Assembly: GCA_020744425.1 (NCBI GenBank)
Contig: JAGMUV010000017.1
Coordinates: 1,240,001-1,304,000 of the forward strand
From: Dactylonectria macrodidyma
Lineage: Eukaryota; Ascomycota; Sordariomycetes; Hypocreales; Nectriaceae
Direction: 5' to 3'
DNA length: 64,000 bases
Made by a program: the position numbers and the translations under genes. Below are positions 34,353 through 44,504 of this stretch, piece after piece. Numbering within the stretch: position 1 is the first letter of the stretch; every line of letters starts with the position of its first letter. The notes under the pieces were generated by a model that was given only the letters and a program-made list of their open reading frames with translations, was not told the origin of the DNA and did not search any database.

Positions 34353-36372
34353 ATGACATCCGATGCCCCTCCTTCCACTGGCCCGGAGGCTGTCCACGAG
34401 GAAATTGATGTCCTCATGGTCGGCTCTGGCCCAATTGGTGCCGTTTTCGCTCGCACCCTTGTTGATGCAGGGAAAAAGGTCGTGATGATTGACATCGGGG
34501 CGCAGTGAGTAACTTGTGGCGGAATAAAATGGGGAGTTTCCTGGCTGATGCAACATTAGAGAGACGAGGCGCGTGGGAGACCACAAGAAGAACAGTGTGG
34601 CTGTCCAGAAGGATATCAGTCTGTTTACAAAGTAAGTTCAGTGGCAAGTCGTCTAATGTAGTTCACTAACAGACAATGGCAGCACGGTCAAGGTGGGTCA
34701 CAGTGTTGATCCAATTTCGGAAAGAGGTTCTAACATTTAGATACAGGGAGAGTTGAATCTTCTCTCCGTCCCGACGAGCAACGTCGATACTGTCTTGGAG
34801 CCATCTTCGTGGGCGCCGATGTGAGCTACCTTACCCATCCCGCACTGTCCTACCTAGCCAACATGTCTTTCAGAACGGGACAACATGCGTTCATCAGGAA
34901 TGGTCAAAATCCTGGCCAGAATCCCCTCAAGAATCTGCCGGCAGCCGCTGCGACCCGTGTGGTTGGTGGCATGGGCTCTCACTGGACCTGCTGCATCCCA
35001 CGCCAGCATAAGACCATTGAGAGATCCGACCTCTTCAGTGATGAGGAGTGGGACGGATTGTATACCAGAGCTGAAAAACTGATGAACAAAAATGACACGG
35101 CTTTTGACAACTCCATCCGTCAGAAACTCGTTACAAAGACCTTGGAGGAGGCTTACCCGGGTCGGAAGATAACGCGTATGCCTCTGGCCTGCGAAAGGAG
35201 CAAGCTCAACGAGGAATACGTGGAGTGGTCATGCTCTGCCACCATCCTGGGCAAGCTTTCCGATCCCGAGAACAAAAATAAATGTTTTACGATCAAGCCC
35301 AACACTCAGTGCATCGAGCTTGGAGTTGACGACGACGGGAAGATCGAGTCTGCCGAAGTCAAGGATATTTTGACCAATAAGACGTACTCCATCAAAGCCA
35401 AGAAGTACATCATCTGCGCCGGCGCTGTACTCACACCCGGCATTCTTTTCAACTCTCGTGCTTTGGCCAAGCGGCTGTCCCCCGCACTTGTAGGTCCGCA
35501 CATCACCAAAGACGGCGTTTTCTACTAACAGCGGTTTGACAACCAGGGCAAGTACATGACTGAGCAACCCATGGCATTCTGTCAAGTTGTTCTTAACAAA
35601 AAACTTGTTGACCGTGTCAAGAAGGAACCCCCCCTCAATGAGAAGTGGCCCGAGTGGATTTCGGAGCATGAGGACAGGTATAAGAACGACCCACTCCCCA
35701 TCCCTTTCAGCGATCCTGATCCACAATGTTATTTCCCTCTTTCTAAGGATTATCCCTGGCACACCCAGATCCACCGTGACGCATTTGGATACGGACAGGT
35801 TCCACCCAACGTCGATCAACGCCTTATCGTCGATCTTCGCTGGTTCACGTACATGGAGCCAAATAAACACAACTATGTTGAGTTCTCCCTTGATCAGAAG
35901 GACCAATTTGGGATGCCACAGGTGTGTATAGGCCGATTCTTGGGATGACCGCGCGTCTGACGCTCGAACTAGCCTACCTTCAACTTCGCTCTGGACGACG
36001 ATGCCTTGACCCGCTGTGAGAACATGATCACTGAGTAAGCTAGCCGATTTTCTTCTCTCAAACCACTAAAGCTGATATTACAAACCCTGCAGCATGATTT
36101 CGGTTGCCAGGAAGCTCGGAGGCTTCCTCCCAGGGGCTGAACCGAAGTATCTGGCTAACGGTTCTGCTCTCCACATTTGCGGCACCTACCGCGCCGGCAA
36201 AGAAAAGCGTGACAGTGTAGTCGACCGCTACGGGAAGGTTTGGGGCCAGGATAATCTTGTCCTTGGCGGCTGCGGCGTCATTCCTACTGGCAATGCGTGC
36301 AACCCTACTCTCACAGCTGCTTGCTTTGCACTTGCTGCTGCGGACAAGATTTTGCAGGAACTCGGAGCCTGA
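34353..36372 (+). CDS. pyranose 2-oxidase-like GMC oxidoreductase
   Basis: Eight exons give 548 residues in one phase-consistent frame: 34353..34504, 34560..34631, 34683..34692, 34741..34820, 34874..35489, 35547..35921, 35973..36034 and 36093..36372. The FAD-binding 'DVLMVGSGPIGA' lies near residue 24. 'VVGGMGSHWTCCIPRQH' (near 140) contains the family's S/T-H-W motif, whose His is covalently flavinylated in known pyranose oxidases. The C-terminal 'LHICGTYRAG' (near 482) and 'GNACNPTLTAA' (near 525) supply the catalytic His and Asn. Pyranose 2-oxidase (EC 1.1.3.10) oxidises aldopyranoses at C2 and makes H2O2. There is no signal peptide, as usual for this enzyme. The third exon is only 10 nt, but it keeps the frame and the conserved 'IQG' neighbourhood. 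The protein is somewhat shorter than basidiomycete enzymes (about 620). Substrate is not provable from sequence. Confidence 0.87.
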
Positions 36373-36758
36373 AACTTTTGAGAGAGAATCTAGGGGTTGG
36401 CAACTCTATTAAGGACCAAACCATCTTTTTTTTTGTTGGTCCGAGGAGTTGTTGATCTGAGAAGTAATTAGTGGTGGAACCTTGACTGCATAGGGTGTTT
36501 CTAAGCTTTCTCCGCCATTTGTAAAACATCGCGGTTTCATCTTGTATGCTATTTGGGGGTGAATCAGAAAATAAGCAGTCGTGAAATTACTGCTTACTAT
36601 TTGATATTCAACGTCTAATCGAAAGGTTTCATTTTGTTCATAATTAATCTCGTTTCTCTCTTTATCCAATTCTTTCGCCAAGCGCAAATTCCCGAAATAA
36701 CAGTCTAGCTTACACTTGTATTACAGATAGTAGTACTGCCATTGTGAAAGCAAAGTTG

Positions 36759-38606
36759 TCATATGATCTCAAATCTCTCTTCGTTCTCCTGAGCAAGTCC
36801 CTCAACAAGTTCCCCGTGCATGATGCCGTGAATATACGCATCGCCCACCAGTCGATACTGATGGCCCACAGGACGAAGAAGCAAGCAGAAGGGAGCCCCA
36901 AACATGACGACAACAATATCTCCAGGCCGTGCTAGATACGATCCAACTCCCATCCTACCATCCTTTGTTGTGATGAAGGTACGGTTCGACAAGGCTGTCT
37001 TCAGGCTTACCACGAACGGCTGTACAAATGCAGCATATCTGGCGGCTTGAGGCTGTCTGGGCACGAAATCCGCTGGTATAGAATCAAATCCAAATGCCAC
37101 CCGTAGTTTCAGTGCAAAGTCGGCTGGGGCAGGAAAGACAGTGTCTTCGTCGGACCAGTCGCCGTTCAAGCACAAGGTTCTCCAAAATGTTTCCCTGCTT
37201 GACTCAGGAAGGCCGTTGTAAAGATCTCTGAGAGCTTCGAAAAACTTGTCCTGGCCAAGCGAGGTGGATATACTCCAGATGCTGTCGACCGTGGGATCGA
37301 ATTGCTTCTCTGCTAAAATTAGAGGGCCGATCGCCTCGTCGACTTCCCCGACGGAAACACCACGTGAAGACAGGATGTTGAGAGTGTCATCAATCAAAAC
37401 GACTGCCTCCCTACGGCCCGCTGATTGAAAGTAATCGTTGTCAATGGCAGGTACTAGGCCTTGGCCGCCGTGAAACTCGCCAGATAGTAAATCCGGAACC
37501 CAAGAGGGCCCTGAAGGCATTTCTCTATACCTGTTGCCAAGCACCACTCTTAAGGAGTTATATCTCTCAATCTGGGATGAAACAAACGTCATGAGTACCT
37601 GGTCGTAGCTCTTTGAATAGTCCGGCTTGAGCATGTTGCCGTCACCGGCCAAACCAAGCAGCGCATAGAGTTTGTCCCGCGGATCCGTTGCCTCGAACCT
37701 TCCGGTGACGCGCAGCAGCCAGTCTAGAGTTCTATTCTGCTTGCTGGTGCTGGTACAGGCAGCCAGCGTCTGGGCCATGGTAAGCCCCGGGGGGTGCCCG
37801 TTAATGAGCATGGACCGAAGGGGTTCGTCCAGCTCGAGGGTGTCAGTCCGAAGAGTGTTTCCAGGCGTGGAAATGAACATGAGCAAAATCAAGCCGCAGA
37901 AATAATCCAACTGAGCCCTCTCGATCTGTTTCGTTCCACAGTAGAGGATGCCAGATGCCTTAGGCATTGGCCCTCGAACTGCAAGCTCCTGAATTATCCA
38001 TACTCGAGTCCAGTAGGGGCGTTCAAGAAAGCGCCAAAGGGCTGGCCAGTTCTGCTTGCGTATCGGAAATCCAAGCCATTCGACGAAGTCTGTAGTTGTC
38101 TGAATGGACCCGTCGTCTGGTGGTTCCTCGCCCTCGCCGTTGAATATTTCGCCTTCATGTTCTCGCGACCAGTCCCCGAATTTGCGTATCAGCTCCATGG
38201 CATCATCACTTTCGTCGTCTGCCTCGCCAAGCCAGGATACTGTAGTCCTAGCTTTCAAGTAGATGTCCGCCATCATCAAAACCTGGGCTGTTCGCTCCGA
38301 AAGGTCGTTTTGGTTGATACAGACAGCGTCGACCCACAGTAGCCGAGGGCGGTCTTCATATCGCAGATACCGCAAGGCGGACTCGAGATTTGGTGTGACG
38401 CTGTGCTTGATGCCGCCGAGGAGGATGCTTCCTGGGTGAATGTCGACACCCCAGACGTACGACAAGGCTTCATACTGAATGGGCTCGTCTAGATCCACGG
38501 CCTGTAGCTCACATTCGACGCTCGAGCCCCAAGGGGCTGGCTTTAATATCAATATACGAATTTGCTTCTTGTCCTGAGCAAGAGGATGGTACTGGAAAGA
38601 TGCCAT
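36759..38606 (-). CDS. HET-domain protein
   Basis: A complete single-exon gene of 615 residues. The HET domain spans about residues 45-200: 'YEALSYVWGVD', 'LLWVDAVCINQNDLSERTAQV', 'IYLKARTTVSWLGEADDES', then 'PYWTRVWIIQELAVRG'. The C-terminal half has 'DPRDKLYALLGLAGD' and ends with the 'DIVVVMFGAPFCLLLRP' and 'YRLVGDAYIHGIMHGEL' blocks usual for Het-6-like proteins. HET domains mediate cell death on incompatible hyphal fusion; fungal HET and animal TIR domains are distantly related. The start is supported by the common 'M-x-F-x-Y-x-PL' N-terminus. It is convergent with the oxidase gene upstream and divergent from the membrane protein at 39229. Confidence 0.94.
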   Translation of the reverse strand: MASFQYHPLAQDKKQIRILILKPAPWGSSVECELQAVDLDEPIQYEALSYVWGVDIHPGSILLGGIKHSVTPNLESALRYLRYEDRPRLLWVDAVCINQNDLSERTAQVLMMADIYLKARTTVSWLGEADDESDDAMELIRKFGDWSREHEGEIFNGEGEEPPDDGSIQTTTDFVEWLGFPIRKQNWPALWRFLERPYWTRVWIIQELAVRGPMPKASGILYCGTKQIERAQLDYFCGLILLMFISTPGNTLRTDTLELDEPLRSMLINGHPPGLTMAQTLAACTSTSKQNRTLDWLLRVTGRFEATDPRDKLYALLGLAGDGNMLKPDYSKSYDQVLMTFVSSQIERYNSLRVVLGNRYREMPSGPSWVPDLLSGEFHGGQGLVPAIDNDYFQSAGRREAVVLIDDTLNILSSRGVSVGEVDEAIGPLILAEKQFDPTVDSIWSISTSLGQDKFFEALRDLYNGLPESSRETFWRTLCLNGDWSDEDTVFPAPADFALKLRVAFGFDSIPADFVPRQPQAARYAAFVQPFVVSLKTALSNRTFITTKDGRMGVGSYLARPGDIVVVMFGAPFCLLLRPVGHQYRLVGDAYIHGIMHGELVEGLAQENEERFEII

Positions 38607-39228
38607 GGCTGGCGGAGCCGCGAGGGGAGGGAGTTTCAGGTGTTTCTAACGTTTCTCAAACGTCTATGTCGAAATAATAGGTAATGGCTTGGTCGTTGAT
38701 ATCTCGCAATTACAGGGCGTGCGGGGTAGCGTTGAGTGTTGGCGCGTGTTTGTTCTTAACTACGCTATCATATGTGAGACTAGGCTGACTACGGTGTGTG
38801 AGGCTGACTGACGCCCATCGGGCTGACTGAGGCGTCTCAGGCTCCCTTTAGCTGAATACCTTGCCGCCAGTCACAACAGGCTCCGTATTCTTGGCACATT
38901 AATCGGTCAGTCATGGCTTGGCTAGACCTTGGTCTGTCGCCTCAAACCCGCATCACATGACAGTTATACGTACACTTTATTCAGCTTCGTCTGCAAGGGG
39001 GAACTGGAACGGACGTGGCTGGTCACTGATCATTCCCGCATCAGGCACATTGCAGATGGCTTACTTGAAAGAACAAGTTTTGGACTAATGAGCTTCATGA
39101 GAATTAGAGGGACTCCATGCATGGCGTTGGATGGAGGACTCTCAGCTGAGAAGCTGCCAAACCAGCTACCAGTGAGATTATGCTCTGGGCGCTATAAATA
39201 CTGGGAACAGTCCTAAGCGCTTTTTCAT
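38607..39228. other. intergenic, divergent promoter region
   Basis: Shared upstream region of the HET gene (minus) and the membrane protein gene (plus). It contains several copies of AGGCTGACT within 38780-38835. A CTATAAATA box at 39191-39199 lies about 30 bp before the plus-strand ATG at 39229, as a TATA element would. Confidence 0.5.
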
Positions 39229-40529
39229 ATGGCTACGAGTCCCGTCACTCTATTCGTGCAAATTGACAGGCCTCTTCTGTCAACCATGGCTTCAGGCTCC
39301 TGTGTTACTAACTCGACGCAGATCGGGCCGGAGGAGATGGGTCTGACTCTGGCGGACTTCTACGCATCCTGGATTCAGGGCAAGCCATGCGCCAAGGATG
39401 CATCATACATCAGGCCTGATGATGCTGGCTCGATCCTCCCTTGGCCATATACGCTCGGGTGGTTCCTCATTCATTTCCCTGTAACGTTGATCAGGGCCCA
39501 TCGGTGGGAGCGGGTGCAGGCCCTCTCTATCATTCTCGCAAGCATCACCATTTGGTTTCAAGTCCAGGCATACACAAGCAGTATTAGTCCCGAGTCTGTC
39601 CTGGTCTGGATGCCAATATTTGTCGTGTTAGACATTGGCGCAATGATGCAGCTTGCTTTTTTGATCATTGAGGACAACGGCTTCCGACCCTTGCTGAAAG
39701 CTCTTCTCGCCACATTTCGTGCACGTAGAGAGGGTGCCTTAAACGGCCCGCAAATGGAGGAGCTATTAGAGGTTCGAGATACAAGCATGTCATGCCCCCT
39801 GCATTCACTGGGGAAGCTTTCATCTAATGTTGGAATGTAGCTACGATCAATTCTGCCCGTGGCAACAATGAGCCACGCCTACAAGACGACGTCGAGCGTG
39901 GACAAGAGAATCCAGACCTTGTGGGTCGGGCTTGGATTGCGTTTCTAGCCCTTGTACTTGGACTCCTTCTTCTCGCCACCCAGGTTTTCGGTCTTGCAAT
40001 GGCCATTGTAGGGTCCCGAAACGAAGACGTCAAGGCACAGTGGTGTTCCACTTTATTCACAAGAGGCCTGGTCGTCGAGTCTGGGTGTGTGCTATACCCC
40101 GTCGAGCCGTCTTACAGTCAAGGAATAGGCTGCATCACACTCAGAGGTTACGAGCAGTACACATGGTTGACGGCCTCGATCATCATCATTTCCTTATCAC
40201 TCGCTTTCCAAGTTTTCGACTTCACAATCCTGATTCTTGTTCGTGGAACAACACGTTGGCGAGGTGCTAAGATGAAGAGACCTTGGTTCACCATGTTCGC
40301 TGGCAACATTGTGCTCTTGGTAATGATCATTGTTGGCGTTTTTCAGTGTCAGCGTTTACCTCGAAACGTGGATCAAAGTGTCACTGTCTTTGAGCATGAA
40401 GAAAGCCTTGAGGGCAATGTTACATGCATCGGTAGCTTAACACCTTATGGAGTTCGAGGGGCTGTTATTGGTTGGACAGATGGATTCTTGGAAAGCTGGG
40501 GAAATACCTATCGCCCAAAATCGTATTGA
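39229..40529 (+). CDS. multi-pass membrane protein, uncharacterised fungal family
   Basis: Two coding blocks form one gene: 39229 to about 39725-39790, and about 39841-39873 to 40529. Exact splice sites of the single intron are not resolved because no donor/acceptor pair combines a good consensus with the right phase. The protein has six to seven hydrophobic helices, including 'TLGWFLIHFPVTLI', 'VWMPIFVVLDIGAMMQLAFL', 'AWIAFLALVLGLLLLATQV', 'TASIIIISLSLAFQVFDFTI' and 'FAGNIVLLVMIIVGVF'. A cysteine-rich loop between helices and the conserved 'RGAVIGWTDGFLESWG' near the C-terminus recall an uncharacterised Pezizomycotina family. An alternative start is Met at 39286. Function is unknown; it probably sits in a cellular membrane. 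Confidence 0.78.
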
Positions 40530-40959
40530 TCGTACCGGGGTTGGCAGAGGCTTGGCGTCTGTTGGTGATGATCGACGCCTTCGCTTTGCGACAATTGATT
40601 ACTAGAGAAACATGACTTTAGAAAGGTTTGATAGCGTTTCTTCTTGAAAATCGAGCCGCACAATTAACTTCGATTCTTCGCGCTTCAGTAGGAACCCAAC
40701 AAGACTTTAGCGATGCTGAAAGTCATGCGATCCACCAGGCCATGGATGGCTGTCTGGCCGTGTGTCGACCTTTCGACCAGGCAAATGACAAAGGCCATAT
40801 CTAATGAAGAATAGCGCGTAGCTGTGCGCAAAATTTTGAAACATGACTTGGCTCAATGACAAGGAATGAATTTTAGCTGTTACTTGTATGCATTATCTCT
40901 GCCACTTTCTATTCGGGATGCCCTCACATCTATGAGTCGCGTTCACGCCTCAATCAAGC
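40530..40959. other. intergenic, no gene seen
   Basis: The 3' flank of the membrane protein gene and 5' flank of 5S copy 4. No coding or repeated sequence is recognised. Confidence 0.45.
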
Positions 40960-41078
40960 ACATACGACCATAGCTCTTAGAAAATACGGGATCCCGTCCG
41001 CTCTCCCTTAGTCAAGCTGAGAAGCGGTGGATTAGTACTCGGGTCGGTGACGACCGGGGAATCCCCACTGTTGTATGT
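40960..41078 (+). rRNA. 5S rRNA gene, copy 4 (variant type)
   Basis: A 119-nt plus-strand copy identical to the one at 3203-3321. It is followed by a T run. The preceding bases TCAAGC are shared with copy 3, which may reflect a short conserved upstream element. Helix II variant GCTCTTAG/CTGAGAAGC. Confidence 0.94.
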
Positions 41079-41447
41079 TTTTTGATCCCGTCTGCGATCC
41101 GAGTCTCTTTTTTAATCTTCTTATGTGACGTACCTAAGTCCAGAGAGGATGGGTGACAGACCTGTCAAGACCAGTTGGCGCAAAATAAGACATTGTTTAG
41201 GTACCTTTAGACTATCCACAATATTGAACCCTAGCAACTAGAAATCTGAGTCCTGGGACCTGAGGATCCGCACAACTTGCCTCTAACAGCAAGTTCCAAC
41301 AGACTGAGGCAAACATCAACTAGAGGAGAAGAATGTAATGAAGTAGTGCCTCCTGATTTTACATATATAACATTATGTATCCATAAGATCTGTGGTACGC
41401 TGCTACATGGATACCAGCTGAAGCTGGGATGTCATCTCAGCTCCAAG
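41079..41447. other. intergenic, no gene seen
   Basis: Spacer between 5S copy 4 and the stop codon of the HET gene on the minus strand. Nothing is recognised. Confidence 0.4.
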
Positions 41448-43793
41448 CTAGACAAAACTAAAATCCTTCTCATCCGTATCATCAAAGTAGAAACTTCGTC
41501 CCTCATCTCCTCTGAAAAGCCCTACTCTCTTCCATTTCTGTCCACCAGATCCAGAAAGGACTTCCAACAGAAGACCATATGCAACTTCGTTTCCTTGGGT
41601 CATCATCGAATATTTTCGAGAATCCGTAGCCAGACTCCGATGTTCCTGTCTATTACCAACCGTCGCAACAACCAGGCAGTCGAAGACCCTCGGAGCCGCT
41701 TCGTAGTCTTCTGCAAAACTCCAATCTGTGCGCAAAATCAGGTCGCTTACGCTCGAAGGTGGTCCGTCCTTGAAGTTATCGAACACGACTTCTCCGATCC
41801 TACTCGCAGCAGCGGAAGCTTCTGGTTTCGCATCACTGTAAGATTTCGCTGCACCATCCCATATCTTTGTATCGTAGCAGGATAATCTTTGGGGTCGTTT
41901 CTCCCAACTAGGTCCCTGGATCGGAATGGCAAGTACCCGCTTCATGGGGCCTCTGATCCTCAAGCATCCACGCTCCAATCTTCCAAAAACATCAACTTCC
42001 GGTGTCTCCAAGATCTCAATGCGAGTGTTGATCTCGTCAAAGTACTTAATCTTGCCGGTATATAGAGCATGCCACACTGCCTCAAAGCGGACAACGCCGT
42101 CAAAAGAAAGCCAGGACCATGATGGGAGGTTTGTTATCCTCCCTTGTTCATACAAAGATCCGAATCTTTGCAGTTCCTCTGAGGAACGGGAGTGGCAGCG
42201 AATAGTGCTCCAGAGAAGGTCGACTGCTATATGGGTAGACCATACACCAGCTGTGTAAGTCCCACCCTGTTGCACATTTTGCTCCCTTATCGAGTGTATG
42301 GCAAGAGGTTTGTCGTCCAGCACAGATAGTAATCTCGCTGAATAATTCTCCGCAATCCAGGGCCACTTGTATTCCGAATTCATAGCGGATTCCGCGGTCA
42401 TGCTTGATTTTCCCGGGGCCATTCCCCTGATGCTGTTCTCAAGCCCAACAGCCGAAACATATTCCTCAGGGGAAGGTTCGCCTCCGGCTCGAAGTGAATC
42501 CTGGCAAATCCAGTACGGTTGGAACACCGACAACAGTATTGTCCGTCTTGAGAGCATAATCTCTTGGAAGGTCCAGCCTCTCGAATGCCAAGACTCCATA
42601 TTCTTCGCGTTTTTATGTTTTCCGTCCCATTGAGTGATCTCATTAGTGTGATTAAGAAACCCGCGGCCATGCCAGTTCCATTTCAGATCCATGACACCTC
42701 CATCAGGTGCAGGAAAGGGAGCCGAGAAACAAAAGTTCTGTCTAGGCTGCAGGAACCCATCATCTGAGCCACTAGAACTAGTCGCAGCAATAGTCAGGAA
42801 GTCGTTGGCATAGATATGACCCATTGCCTCAATTTCTGAAAGCTTATCGGCATCATCGTCCTGAACTATGCACAAAGCATCAACCCAGAGATAGGGAATA
42901 TCCAACTTGCGACAGAAGATGACTGCGTCACTAATTGTCTTTGGGAGACTTGAAGACTTGATCTGGTCCTGGTGATTCGTAATATTCGATTTCAGAGTCT
43001 TGAGCTGATGATGTTCCTTAGGATTGCCCCAGCAGTAGCTCAGTGCAGCGTAGCGAGGAAATCCACTTATCGATCTCGTATCAATGAGCTTAATGTCGGG
43101 CCCAAGTGAGCCACCACGGAGGTCGAGGAGTCTTTTAGGGGCCCTAGGAGTCGCGCTCAGAGTTCTACAAGTGTGATTATTGTCACAGTCAGAAATCCAT
43201 TGGCGGATCAATGCGAAGGTCGTGTCGGATGCGGTGTCCCAGAGATTCGGCCTTCGAGGAATGAAAGTGGCAGCAGGGGAATCTTCAAAACGCGATCAGA
43301 AAATGCTGAACCAGGAAGGCTCTAAGAACTCACCATGATCAGCATACAGCTTGAAAATTACGACTGGGAGAATGCCAGTGTGAAGATCCACAGTCTTGAC
43401 TTGTTGCGATTCGGCATCATACGCGAAGAGTAATCTGAATTCGGAGCCATTGTAGTGCCGGAAGTCCATCAAGAAGTTCCAGAGCCGCTCGACATAATTT
43501 GGTCCATCTCTTACGCCGTGACTACGGGCGTTGGAGACGGCATACCTACCACGCCCCCCTGTGCGGGACATGTCCAACAGATGCCTGACGATGATCTCAC
43601 ACAGCGGACAGTTTATTGGGCTTAGTTCTGACAACGTGCCTCGGTAGACGAGGCTTGGGCTGTGTCGCCAAACACGCGTCATGTTTCGCCGCCAACCTGG
43701 AGGGATCGACGGATCGTGGAGACAGAGGAATGAATATGGTTGCCATTTTGTTGAGAGTATCTCGTTGCATCTATCGCATAGACTTGAATGCAT
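41448..43793 (-). CDS. HET-domain protein with N-terminal Cys pairs
   Basis: Two exons, 43793..43334 and 43282..41448, encode 764 residues. The N-terminus has two CxxC pairs ('CDRCNEIL', 'CPLCEIIV') typical of the zinc-finger-like segment before many HET domains. Next come 'PNLWDTASDTTFALIRQWISDC' and the HET domain: 'YAALSYCWGNPKEH', 'IPYLWVDALCIVQDDDADKLSEI', 'ATSSSGSDDGFLQPR' and 'SRGWTFQEIMLSRR'. The C-terminal part carries 'LPSWSWLSFDG' and 'YGLLLEVL'. The 51-nt intron has a GTGAGT donor and CTGAT branch but needs an AAG acceptor; this choice alone restores the conserved 'RPNLWDTASDTT' linker. The domain is expected to execute incompatibility-type cell death. The gene is intact. Confidence 0.9.
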
Positions 43794-44504
43794 TTTTTGT
43801 AAGGCAATGCCAGGCTAAAGCTGTCGCCAAGGTTGTTGATGGCAGGTTTGGTGTCAGCCTCGTGAGATGTAGCCTGTGCTCTTTGCCGCCATTTCGAACC
43901 CTAGCAACTCAGGATTACGCGAGGCCAATACCTGCACAATCCCCACCAATACGTATAATGGAACAATCATGTTCCGATGACTAGAGTGGCCCTCACACAT
44001 AGTACAATAACCATGCACCACCAAATGGACTAACGACCTACCCACTGGCGGAAATCATGTTATCACCTAGAAGAGTCTGTAATTTCGACGAGATAGTTGA
44101 CGCAGTGGTGACTGTGTTTCCCCTCTAAACATAGCCCCAAACCTCTTCCTATTAGCCAGCGCTCGACATTACTGAATATGCACCATGACAGGGATGAGCG
44201 AAATCTGGGAGAACATTAATAAGGAAGAATTGTAAACTATGAAACTGCTGAGGACGTTCGATCATGTACTAGAGGTGGAGAAGAACGTGAAATCCGTTTC
44301 ATCCTGCGCTCAAGAATGGTTTAAACCGATGGATCGGCGGATAAATGACGTCGCCCTAGATGCGATGACTGACTTGACTGATCTTCGAAAGCGATGCCAT
44401 TTGAAGCTGCCTATGGCTGCAGTACCCGTTTACCCAGACTCGAGTTCTGTCAGGTTAAATGCAGCATACTTTCCCTCGCCTGAATTTGGTGAGTGTGTAT
44501 GCGC
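43794..44504. other. intergenic, no gene supported
   Basis: Upstream of the HET gene. A plus-strand frame at 44239-44508 (89 codons) has no recognisable similarity and overlaps nothing conserved. Confidence 0.4.

Noticed and set aside
34809..35528. Treating the oxidase as starting at 34809 or ending at 35528
   Set aside because: The FAD-binding N-terminus lies upstream and the catalytic C-terminus downstream; both join across normal introns.
38780..38835. AGGCTGACT copies as a minisatellite or regulatory array
   Set aside because: Too few and irregular; noted only as a compositional feature of the intergenic region.
41277..41885. 202-codon plus-strand frame antisense to the HET gene
   Set aside because: Antisense shadow of the well-supported HET coding sequence.
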